Positions 1 to 7,641 of a DNA stretch of 7,641 nucleotides are shown one piece after another. Origin of the DNA: Enterobacteriaceae bacterium (GTDB taxonomy: Bacteria; Pseudomonadota; Gammaproteobacteria; Enterobacterales; Enterobacteriaceae). Where the stretch lies: contig JALAGK010000392.1 of the NCBI GenBank assembly GCA_022712475.1, forward strand, positions 1-7,641, read 5' to 3'. Within the stretch, counting starts at the first letter, position 1; the number at the start of each line of letters is the position of its first letter. The notes beneath the pieces were generated by a model that saw only the letters and a list, made by a program, of their open reading frames with translations, was not told the DNA's origin and did not search any database. A program made the position numbers and the translations under genes.

Positions 1-38
1 AAGATTTTTCCAATTTAATCAGAACATTATCTTCGTGA
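1..38 (+). CDS. dnaA: DnaA replication initiator, C-terminal 11 residues only (partial)
   Basis: Read from base 3, the window starts with codons for DFSNLIRTLSS followed by a TGA stop at 36-38. Bases 1-2 are the end of the preceding codon. This peptide is the end of the DNA-binding domain IV of DnaA as I remember it from E. coli, and it sits immediately before dnaN, where dnaA always lies in this block. DnaA binds DnaA boxes at oriC, melts the origin and autoregulates its own operon; none of that part of the gene is in view. The stop codon is 4 bases from the dnaN start, which suggests co-transcription and possibly translational coupling. The stretch is short, but the peptide match and the context agree. 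Confidence 0.9.
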   Translation, partial: DFSNLIRTLSS

Positions 39-42
39 CGCT

Positions 43-1143
43 ATGAAATTTACCGTTGAACGTGAACATTTATTAAAGCCGCTGCAGCAGGTAAGCGGTC
101 CACTCGGCGGGCGCCCGACGCTGCCGATCCTTGGCAATTTACTGTTGCAGGTAACGGAAGGCGCGCTGTCGCTGACGGGCACCGATCTCGAAATGGAGAT
201 GGTTGCCCGCGTTGCGCTGACTCAGCCGCACGAGCCGGGTGCGACCACCGTACCGGCGCGCAAATTTTTTGATATCTGCCGCGGCCTGCCGGAAGGGGCT
301 GAGATAGCGTTGCAGCTTGAAGGCGACCGTATGCTGGTGCGTTCCGGGCGCAGCCGCTTCTCGCTTTCCACGTTGCCCGCAGCAGATTTCCCGAATCTGG
401 ATGACTGGCAAAGCGAAGTGGAATTCACACTGCCGCAGGCCACCATGAAGCGTCTTATTGAGGCGACACAATTCTCGATGGCGCATCAGGACGTGCGTTA
501 CTATCTCAACGGCATGCTGTTTGAAACCGCCGGTGAGGAGCTGCGCACTGTCGCGACCGACGGCCACCGCCTTGCGGTATGCGCTATGCCGGTGGGCCAG
601 TCGCTACCAGATCATTCAGTTATCGTGCCGCGTAAAGGCGTGATTGAACTGATGCGTATGCTCGACGGCGGCGATACGCCACTGCGCATACAGATTGGTA
701 GCAACAACATCCGTGCCCACGTTGGTGACTTCATCTTCACCTCCAAACTGGTGGATGGCCGCTTCCCGGACTACCGCCGCGTGTTGCCGAAAAACCCGGA
801 TAAAACGCTGGAAGCCGGTTGTGACCTGCTTAAGCAGGCGTTTGCCCGCGCGGCCATTCTCTCAAACGAGAAGTTTCGCGGCGTGCGTTTGTACGTGAGC
901 CAGAATCAAATCAAAATCACTGCCAATAACCCGGAACAGGAAGAGGCGGAAGAGATTCTTGATGTGACGTACGGCGGGACCGATCTTGAGATTGGTTTTA
1001 ACGTGAGCTATGTGCTGGACGTGCTGAACGCGCTTAAGTGCGAGAACGTGCGGATTTTGCTGACCGATTCGGTGTCGAGCGTGCAGATAGAAGATGCGGC
1101 GAGTCAGGCTGCTGCCTATGTCGTCATGCCTATGCGCTTATAA
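43..1143 (+). CDS. dnaN: DNA polymerase III beta sliding clamp
   Basis: This is the beta clamp, a ring-shaped dimer of three-domain subunits. It encircles DNA and tethers Pol III and other clamp-binding proteins. The protein has 366 aa, the E. coli length, and begins MKFTVEREHLLKPLQQV as in that species. Landmarks of the protein-binding cleft are present: L177 in the ATDGHRLAV segment and the C-terminal MPMRL (M362, P363, M364). The loop with H148, R152, Y153 and Y154 is intact, as is R24 of the GGRPTLPIL segment. No strong Shine-Dalgarno site precedes the ATG. The dnaA stop lies 4 bases upstream, so coupling to dnaA translation is likely. Promoters known in E. coli lie inside dnaA, outside this window. 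The stop codon TAA (1141-1143) coincides with the left edge of the tandem repeat that follows. I see no frameshift or missing residue. Confidence 0.98.
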   Translation: MKFTVEREHLLKPLQQVSGPLGGRPTLPILGNLLLQVTEGALSLTGTDLEMEMVARVALTQPHEPGATTVPARKFFDICRGLPEGAEIALQLEGDRMLVRSGRSRFSLSTLPAADFPNLDDWQSEVEFTLPQATMKRLIEATQFSMAHQDVRYYLNGMLFETAGEELRTVATDGHRLAVCAMPVGQSLPDHSVIVPRKGVIELMRMLDGGDTPLRIQIGSNNIRAHVGDFIFTSKLVDGRFPDYRRVLPKNPDKTLEAGCDLLKQAFARAAILSNEKFRGVRLYVSQNQIKITANNPEQEEAEEILDVTYGGTDLEIGFNVSYVLDVLNALKCENVRILLTDSVSSVQIEDAASQAAAYVVMPMRL

Positions 1144-1275
1144 GCGGCCTGGCTTACTTGCCATTTTGAACCTGGGCAGTGCTCGCCCCGGTCACGTACT
1201 TCGTGTACGCTCCCGGACCTGCGCGCTGTCCGTGTTCAAACTGGTGGCGACGCCGACGGCCTGGTTGAGTTGAAT
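1143..1275. repeat. ERIC-like palindromic element, tandem copy 1
   Basis: This is the first of two direct copies with a period of 133 bp. Bases 1161-1244 form a long imperfect hairpin. From outside in, the pairs are CCA/TGG, TTTGAA/TTCAAA (1165-1170 with 1235-1240), a nine-pair block 1174-1182 with 1223-1231 that includes two G-T wobbles, CCGG/CCGG (1188-1191 with 1213-1216) and CGTAC/GTACG (1195-1199 with 1205-1209), around a TTCGT loop. The centre resembles the ERIC core as I remember it from the ERIC PCR primers: 18 of 22 bases match over 1180-1201, and TGTACGCTCC (1204-1213) matches nine of ten. I cannot compare the outer arms with ERIC from memory, so this may be a divergent ERIC or a related family. 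Confidence 0.65.
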
Positions 1276-1408
1276 AGCGGCCTGGCTTACTTGCCATTTT
1301 GAACCTGGGCAGTGCTCGTCCCGGTCACGTACTTCGTGTACGCTCCCGGTTTTGCGCGCTGTCCGTGTTCAAACTGGCTGCGACGCCGACGGCCTGGTTG
1401 GGTGGTAT
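1276..1408. repeat. ERIC-like palindromic element, tandem copy 2
   Basis: This second copy is offset by exactly 133 bp from the first and differs from it, before the right-hand end, at only six positions: 1319, 1350, 1351, 1352, 1378 and 1379. The hairpin equivalent to copy 1 is at 1294-1377. All six changes fall in the internal loop or just outside the stem, so every pair is kept. The last 15 or so bases of the two copies diverge (GAGTTGAAT against GGGTGGTAT). Immediately afterwards TAAGCGCCTGG (1408-1418) resembles the start of a third copy, TAAGCGGCCTGG, and then the similarity stops. If transcribed, the pair would place two strong hairpins between dnaN and recF. Confidence 0.65.
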
Positions 1409-1560
1409 AAGCGCCTGGGTTGGGTTAAAGGGCATTGGTAAATAAAAACGGCTGCCATTTGTGGGCGTGGGTCGACTCTCAAACAAGGACTGTGCTTGCT
1501 GTATTGGTTTGTTATGCGTAGGCTGGCCGCGCTGAATATGCCCTGGCCCGAGAAATAACC
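1409..1560. other. Non-repeat part of the dnaN-recF gap; recF leader, no gene seen
   Basis: About 150 bp lie between the second repeat and the recF start. I see no start codon with a ribosome-binding site opening a plausible small gene and no RNA gene. Weak promoter-like elements exist, for example TTGCTG at 1496-1501 with a poor -10 downstream, but none is good enough to call. The last bases hold only a weak purine-rich site (CGAGA, 1549-1553), seven bases before the recF ATG. Confidence 0.5.
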
Positions 1561-2634
1561 ATGTCTCTGACGCGTCTTATCATCAAAGACTTCCGCAATA
1601 TTGAAAACGCGGATCTCACGCTTTCCCCCGGTTTTAACTTCCTGGTTGGTGCCAACGGCAGCGGCAAAACCAGCGTGCTTGAAGCTATCTACACGCTCGG
1701 GCATGGGCGGGCATTTCGCAGCCTGCAAATTGGCCGTGTGATTCGCCACGAGCAGGACGAGTTTGTGCTGCATGGCAGACTTAAAGGCGAGGAGCGTGAG
1801 ACGGCAATAGGGCTCAGCAAAGACCGCCACGGCGACAGCAAAGTGCGTATTGATGGCAGTGACGGGCACAAAATTGCTGAACTGGCGCTGCTGATGCCCA
1901 TGCAGCTCATTACGCCCGAAGGTTTCACCTTACTTAATGGCGGTCCCAAATTTCGCCGCGCGTTTATCGACTGGGGCTGCTTTCATAATGAACCCGGCTT
2001 CTTTGTGGCCTGGAGCAATCTTAAACGCCTGATTAAACAGCGTAACGCGGCGTTGCGCCAGGTCTCACGTTACGCCCAGCTGCTGGCCTGGGACCGGGAG
2101 CTGGTGCCGTTGGCTGAGCAAATTAGCCAATGGCGAGCGCAATACAGCGAGGCGATTGCCGCCGATATGGCCGATACCTGCGCCCAGTTTTTGCCGGAGT
2201 TTGCGCTGTCATTTTCCTTCCAGCGCGGCTGGGAGAAAGAAACCGACTACGCCGAGGTACTGGAGCGCGGTTTTGAGCGCGACCGCATGCTGACTTACAC
2301 CGCGCACGGCCCACACAAGGCCGATTTTCGCATTCGCGCCGACGGTGCGCCTGTGGAAGACACGCTGTCGCGCGGGCAGCTAAAATTGCTGATGTGCGCG
2401 CTGCGCCTGGCGCAGGGGGAATTCCTCACTCGCCAGAGCGGGCGGCGCTGTCTGTACCTTATCGATGATTTTGCCTCGGAACTCGACGACGCCCGTCGTG
2501 GTCTTCTGGCCAGCCGGTTAAAAGCCACGCAGTCACAGGTTTTTGTCAGCGCTATTAGCGCAGAACATGTGATGGATATGACGGACAAAAATTCGAAGAT
2601 GTTCGCCGTGGAAAAGGGTAAAATAGCAGATTAA
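1561..2634 (+). CDS. recF: DNA replication and repair protein RecF
   Basis: RecF is an SMC/ABC-type ATPase. It acts with RecO and RecR at single-strand gaps to load RecA, and so serves gap repair and SOS induction. The 357 aa equal the E. coli length. The Walker A motif GANGSGKT spans residues 30-37 with K36. The ABC signature SRGQLK starts at S270. Walker B is [11 protein letters not shown] with D302 and D303. The start is chosen because MSLTRL matches the family N-terminus; the ribosome-binding site is weak (CGAGA, seven bases upstream). In E. coli recF starts against the dnaN stop, whereas here 417 bp intervene, so coupling to dnaN translation is lost and a promoter in the gap or inside dnaN must serve. 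gyrB follows after 27 bp. Confidence 0.97.
   Translation: MSLTRLIIKDFRNIENADLTLSPGFNFLVGANGSGKTSVLEAIYTLGHGRAFRSLQIGRVIRHEQDEFVLHGRLKGEERETAIGLSKDRHGDSKVRIDGSDGHKIAELALLMPMQLITPEGFTLLNGGPKFRRAFIDWGCFHNEPGFFVAWSNLKRLIKQRNAALRQVSRYAQLLAWDRELVPLAEQISQWRAQYSEAIAADMADTCAQFLPEFALSFSFQRGWEKETDYAEVLERGFERDRMLTYTAHGPHKADFRIRADGAPVEDTLSRGQLKLLMCALRLAQGEFLTRQSGRRCLYLIDDFASELDDARRGLLASRLKATQSQVFVSAISAEHVMDMTDKNSKMFAVEKGKIAD
2619..2624 (+). promoter_or_regulatory. Possible -10 element of a gyrB promoter
   Basis: TAAAAT matches five of six bases of the sigma-70 -10 consensus and lies in the last codons of recF, about 40 bp before the gyrB ATG. I find no good -35 at the usual spacing. In E. coli gyrB is induced by DNA relaxation from a promoter near its start, so a supercoiling-sensitive promoter here is expected, but the exact assignment is a guess. 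Confidence 0.25.
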
Positions 2635-2640
2635 TTTTGA

Positions 2641-5076
<2,436 letters not shown>

Positions 5077-5078
5077 TT

Positions 5079-5122
5079 CAGATAAAACGAAGCGCCATAC
5101 ACAGTTGTATGGCGTTTATCTG
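5079..5122 (+). terminator. Two-tier hairpin terminator after gyrB
   Basis: The inner stem CGCCATACA (5093-5101) pairs perfectly with TGTATGGCG (5106-5114) around a CAGT loop. An outer stem CAGATAAA (5079-5086) pairs perfectly with TTTATCTG (5115-5122). A six-base bulge, ACGAAG (5087-5092), separates the two tiers on the left side only. The inner hairpin followed by TTTAT would act as an intrinsic terminator for gyrB. The uridine run is short, so the outer stem may compete with or stabilise it. Confidence 0.75.
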
Positions 5123-5196
5123 TACGCCCGGTACGTGCTGAAACCCGGCTACTGGCGTAAACTAATGGAACGACGGAATTATTAACGGAGGAAAGT

Positions 5197-5604
5197 ATGG
5201 GTTTATTAGATCAGGTAACCGGTATGCTGGGCGGCGGTCAGAACAGCGATCTGGGTAAGTTTCAGGCCATTCTGGGTTGGGTTAACCAGCAGGGCGGCAT
5301 CCAGGCTATTCTGACCAAATTCCAGCAGGGCGGCCTTGGCGAAATCGTTGCGTCCTGGATTAGCAGCACCATGGTAAACCAGAGCATCAGCCCGTCGCAG
5401 ATTACCTCTGCACTTGGTTCACCGGCGATTAGCGATCTGGCGAGCAAGCTGGGCCTCGATGCAGGTACCGCTTCCTCTATGCTGGCGCAGTACCTGCCGA
5501 CTATCGTTGACAAACTGTCTCCGGACGGTGAAGTGAAAGCCGATGGCGGCAGCGACCTGCTGAGCATGGCGACCGGTTTGCTCAAAGGCAAACTGTTCTC
5601 CTGA
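5197..5604 (+). CDS. yidB: YidB family protein (DUF937), function unknown
   Basis: This gene encodes a 135-aa protein of the YidB/DUF937 family, whose biochemical role is not established. The N-terminus MGLLDQV, the central GKFQAILGWVNQQGGIQ and the end LLKGKLF correspond to E. coli YidB (132 aa as I remember it). It is rich in small and hydrophobic residues, with Gly-Gly turns between predicted amphipathic helices. I see no signal peptide or clear membrane segment, so it is probably cytoplasmic. The start has a strong Shine-Dalgarno site, GGAGG at 5187-5191, five bases before the ATG. The gene stands between the gyrB hairpin and its own terminator, so it is probably a single-gene transcript. 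No convincing promoter is visible in 5123-5186: TAAACT at 5158-5163 could be a -10, but it lacks a -35. The family call is firm; no function can be given. Confidence 0.93.
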   Translation: MGLLDQVTGMLGGGQNSDLGKFQAILGWVNQQGGIQAILTKFQQGGLGEIVASWISSTMVNQSISPSQITSALGSPAISDLASKLGLDAGTASSMLAQYLPTIVDKLSPDGEVKADGGSDLLSMATGLLKGKLFS

Positions 5605-5610
5605 GCCTGT

Positions 5611-5646
5611 AAACCACCGGCATTATGCTGGTGGTTTTGTCTTTTT
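5611..5646 (+). terminator. Rho-independent terminator of yidB
   Basis: AACCACCGGCA (5612-5622) pairs with TGCTGGTGGTT (5626-5636) through 11 positions with one G-T wobble and a TTA loop; A5611 with T5637 can add a further pair. The stem is followed by TTGTCTTTTTA. It lies seven bases after the yidB stop and is a textbook intrinsic terminator. Confidence 0.9.
5627..5634 (+). other. Chi octamer GCTGGTGG
   Basis: An exact E. coli Chi sequence lies on the + strand inside the right arm of the yidB terminator. Chi switches RecBCD from degradation to recombination and is over-represented in enterobacterial genomes on the strand co-oriented with replication. The octamer is directly visible; its activity here is inferred, and the stem needs of the terminator could equally explain it. 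Confidence 0.5.
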
Positions 5647-5701
5647 AGTCGCGTCTTATTCGCCCCCCTTCCTGCAATACCCTGACTTGCATCGCTGTTT
5701 T

Positions 5702-5717
5702 TGTGACCACAATCACG
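5702..5717 (+). promoter_or_regulatory. CRP-like operator upstream of yidA
   Basis: TGTGA-N6-TCACG matches nine of ten positions of the CRP half-sites TGTGA and TCACA with the correct six-base spacer. It lies 57 bases before the yidA start. TAAGAT at 5719-5724, just downstream, could be a weak -10, in which case bound CRP would overlap the promoter and repress. No -10 is visible at the spacing expected for class II activation. The site is plausible by sequence alone. Confidence 0.35.
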
Positions 5718-5773
5718 CTAAGATGATGTGAACATCTCTGACCTTCACTCACTCTCTCAAAGACCGACATCTT

Positions 5774-6586
5774 ATGACAATAAAGCTGATAGCACTTGAT
5801 ATGGACGGTACGCTGCTGCTGCCCGATCACACTATTTCCCCCGCCGTAAAAGCCGCTATTGCCGAGGCCCGCGCCCGCGGCATTAAAGTGGTGCTGACCA
5901 CGGGGCGTCCTTACGCGGGCGTGCACCGTTATCTTCAAATGCTGGATATGGACCAGGAAGGGGACTTCTGTATCACCTATAACGGTGCGCTGGTACAGAA
6001 AGCCGGTGATGGCAGCACGGTTGCACAAACCACCCTGAGTTATGACGATTATCGCTACCTTGAGCAGATGTCTCGTGAGGTCGGTTCTCATTTCCACGCA
6101 CTCGACAGGCACACGCTCTACACCGCTAACCGCGACATCAGCTACTACACGGTACACGAATCCTACGTTGCTACTATTCCGCTGGTGTTCTGCGAGGCTG
6201 AAAAAATGCCTGAAGATATCGCATTACTAAAAGTAATGCTGATTGATGAGCCGGAGATTCTTGATGCTGCCATTGCCCGCATCCCGCAGGAGGTCAAAGC
6301 GCGCTACACCCTGCTCAAGAGCGCGCCGTACTTCCTTGAGATCCTGGACAAACGCGTCGATAAAGGCACGGGGGTGCGTTCACTGGCGCAGTCGCTCGGT
6401 ATTCTCCCCGAAGAAGTCATGGCGGTAGGGGATCAGGAAAACGATATTGCCATGATCACCTACGCCGGTATAGGCGTGGCAATGGGTAATGCTATTGACC
6501 CGGTAAAAGAGGTGGCGGATTACATCACTCGTACCAACCTTGAAGATGGTGTTGCGCACGCCATTGAGCGTTTTGCGCTACAGTAA
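5774..6586 (+). CDS. yidA: HAD-superfamily sugar phosphatase YidA
   Basis: YidA is a Cof-type (HAD-IIB) Mg-dependent phosphatase in the cytoplasm. The E. coli enzyme hydrolyses a broad set of sugar phosphates. The 270 aa equal the E. coli length. Motif I is DMDGT with nucleophile D9 and acid/base D11. Motif II is T43 in LTTGRP. Motif III is K197 in DKRVDKG. Motif IV is GDQEND with D220 and D224. The cap domain lies between motifs II and III and includes the conserved SREVGSHFHALDR and NRDISYYTVHES segments. The start MTIKLIALDMDG aligns with the E. coli MAIKLIAIDMDG, although the only purine run upstream, AAAGA at 5759-5763, is poor and distant. The gene lies between the yidB terminator and its own hairpin, so it is probably transcribed alone, possibly under CRP control. 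Confidence 0.96.
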   Translation: MTIKLIALDMDGTLLLPDHTISPAVKAAIAEARARGIKVVLTTGRPYAGVHRYLQMLDMDQEGDFCITYNGALVQKAGDGSTVAQTTLSYDDYRYLEQMSREVGSHFHALDRHTLYTANRDISYYTVHESYVATIPLVFCEAEKMPEDIALLKVMLIDEPEILDAAIARIPQEVKARYTLLKSAPYFLEILDKRVDKGTGVRSLAQSLGILPEEVMAVGDQENDIAMITYAGIGVAMGNAIDPVKEVADYITRTNLEDGVAHAIERFALQ

Positions 6587-6602
6587 TTCGCGCTAATAAT
6601 CC

Positions 6603-6631
6603 CACCGGCCAGGCCTCTGGCTGGTGTGTCT
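6603..6631 (+). terminator. Hairpin after yidA, probable terminator
   Basis: CACCGGCCAG (6603-6612) pairs with CTGGCTGGTG (6617-6626) over ten positions with one G-T wobble and a GCCT loop. It starts 17 bases after the yidA stop. The following TGTCTCC is only partly T-rich, so termination may be incomplete. Confidence 0.6.
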
Positions 6632-6666
6632 CCTTCGGTCACAACCTCGCCTGTGCTTAATCGAAT

Positions 6667-6732
6667 CGGTCATCAAAAATAAAATAATTTACTTGCATCC
6701 CATGCATAAAGCGATTTAATGCGAAATGACCG
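6667..6732. promoter_or_regulatory. Symmetric AT-rich region upstream of fhs, possible promoter and operator
   Basis: The stretch is much more AT-rich than its surroundings. CGGTCAT at 6667-6673 is matched by its exact inverted copy ATGACCG at 6726-6732. Between them TGCAT-CCC-ATGCA (6694-6706) is a perfect inverted repeat. A possible promoter has -35 TTGCAT (6693-6698, three of six) and -10 TTTAAT (6715-6720, five of six) with a 16-bp spacer, giving a leader of about 75 bases. The small palindrome would cover the -35 and spacer, where a repressor would bind. The regulator is unknown; I do not recognise a PurR or FNR site. Confidence 0.35.
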
Positions 6733-6801
6733 TAAGACGGGCCGGTGCGTGCTGTTATTCATGTTAAGCCCCGCCACTCACCCTCTGTCAGGGAGACAAA
6801 A

Positions 6802-7641
6802 ATGAAAACCGATATTGAGATAGCCAGAGAATGCCAGATGCAGCCTATTGCCGAGGTTGCGCGCGCGCTGGATATCCCACAAGACGATATTGAGCTTTAC
6901 GGCAGATACAAAGCCAAATTGAGCGAGGCGCTGTGGGACAAACTGGATCACGCGCCGCTGGGCAAGCTGGTGCTGGTGACGGCGATTAATCCAACCCCCG
7001 CGGGCGAAGGTAAAACCACGGTGACGGTCGGCCTGGGTCAGGCGCTGAGTCGGTTGGGTAAAAAGGCCACTGTAGCGCTGCGGGAGCCGTCCCTGGGTCC
7101 GTGTTTTGGCATCAAAGGAGGAGCCAGCGGTGGCGGTTATGCACAGGTAGTGCCGATGGAAGACCTGAACCTGCACTTTACCGGTGATTTTCACGCTATA
7201 ACTTCTGCCAATAACCTGTTGGTGGCGCTGCTGGATAACCATCTTCACCAGGGTAATGCGCTGGGCATCGACAGCAAACAAATTGTTATCAAGCGCTGCA
7301 TGGATATGAATGACCGGGCATTGCGCAATATCGTGGTCGGGCTGGGTGGTAAGGCGGATGGCGTCGTGCGTGAAGACCACTTTGTTATCTCGGTAGCCTC
7401 TGAAATTATGGCGATTCTGTGCCTGGCCGCTGACCTTGCTGACCTCAAACGTATGCTGGGTAATATGATAGTGGCTTGGCGTTATGATGGCCGCCCGGTG
7501 ACGACGGAGGATTTGGGGGCCACCGGTGCGCTGGCGGTGTTGCTTAAAGAGGCGATTAAGCCAAATCTGGTACAAACGCTGGAGAATAGTCCTGTCATTG
7601 TTCACGGTGGCCCGTTTGCGAATATCGCCCACGGTTGCAAC
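6802..7641 (+). CDS. fhs: Formate-tetrahydrofolate ligase, N-terminal half (cut by window end)
   Basis: This enzyme (EC 6.3.4.3) makes 10-formyl-THF from formate, THF and ATP in the cytoplasm, feeding purine and formyl-methionine synthesis or running in reverse. The frame is open through the window end, showing 280 of the roughly 555 residues usual for the family. The P-loop [10 protein letters not shown] lies at residues 64-73, REPSLGP at 94-100, the signature [11 protein letters not shown] at 103-113 and the second signature VASEIMA at 198-204. KPNLVQTLE and [13 protein letters not shown] near the edge are also family hallmarks. The start has a good Shine-Dalgarno site, GGGAG at 6791-6795, six bases upstream; CCCT (6781-6784) could pair with AGGG (6790-6793) and partly mask it. 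Two AGA codons occur within the first 36. E. coli K-12 has no fhs and has yidX at this place, so gain here or loss there is implied. Confidence 0.96.
   Translation, partial: MKTDIEIARECQMQPIAEVARALDIPQDDIELYGRYKAKLSEALWDKLDHAPLGKLVLVTAINPTPAGEGKTTVTVGLGQALSRLGKKATVALREPSLGPCFGIKGGASGGGYAQVVPMEDLNLHFTGDFHAITSANNLLVALLDNHLHQGNALGIDSKQIVIKRCMDMNDRALRNIVVGLGGKADGVVREDHFVISVASEIMAILCLAADLADLKRMLGNMIVAWRYDGRPVTTEDLGATGALAVLLKEAIKPNLVQTLENSPVIVHGGPFANIAHGCN

Noticed and set aside
1161..1244. Ordinary intrinsic terminator after dnaN
   Set aside because: The hairpin is far longer than a terminator stem, has several internal loops, lacks a following T-run and occurs twice.
1144..1410. CRISPR array or insertion sequence in the dnaN-recF gap
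   Set aside because: There are only two long units with no spacers, no transposase frame and no long terminal inverted repeats. A tandem palindromic element explains it better.
1369..1869. 166-codon open frame on the - strand spanning the gap and the start of recF
   Set aside because: More than half is antisense to conserved RecF codons and the rest runs into the repeat. It has no ribosome-binding site or recognisable domain.
6727..6801. ZTP (pfl) or THF riboswitch before fhs
   Set aside because: Such switches often precede fhs in other bacteria, but the conserved ZTP segment CCGCCTGGGC is absent and the leader is only about 75 bases.
6778..7632. Long open frame of 284 codons on the - strand opposite fhs
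   Set aside because: The + strand frame encodes a clear formate-tetrahydrofolate ligase with all hallmark motifs and a good ribosome-binding site. The - strand translation resembles no family I know and is the antisense of that gene.

Overview
The window comes from a gammaproteobacterium of the order Enterobacterales, most likely family Enterobacteriaceae. The dnaA-dnaN-recF-gyrB-yidB-yidA order is the chromosomal block known from Escherichia coli. DnaN (366 aa), RecF (357 aa), GyrB (804 aa) and YidA (270 aa) have the E. coli lengths and read almost co-linearly with my memory of the E. coli proteins. I cannot name the genus. Every gene I support is on the + strand.

Layout. Bases 1-38 are the last codons and stop of dnaA. 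After 4 bases comes dnaN (43-1143). Next is a 417-bp gap (1144-1560) that E. coli lacks. It opens, right at the dnaN stop codon, with two head-to-tail copies of a 133-bp unit. Each copy can fold into a long imperfect hairpin whose centre closely resembles the ERIC (IRU) repeat core. Then follow recF (1561-2634), a 27-bp gap, gyrB (2662-5076) and a strong two-tier hairpin. A self-contained yidB (5197-5604) has its own terminator. Then come yidA (5774-6586) with a CRP-like site upstream and a hairpin downstream, and a 215-bp AT-rich leader. The window ends inside fhs, formate-tetrahydrofolate ligase (6802 to the edge), of which 280 codons are visible.

How the genes fit. dnaA, dnaN, recF and gyrB supply replication initiation, the sliding clamp, gap-repair loading of RecA, and negative supercoiling. 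In E. coli they are co-transcribed, with dnaN and recF touching. Here the tandem repeat separates recF from dnaN. yidB and yidA are conserved passengers of unrelated or unknown role. E. coli K-12 has yidX and the dgo (galactonate) genes after yidA and has no fhs, so the right edge is where this genome departs from that layout.

I found no evidence of a new multi-gene system. The most interesting signal is the tandem ERIC-like element at the dnaN stop codon. Next are the placement of fhs and the symmetric sequences in its leader.
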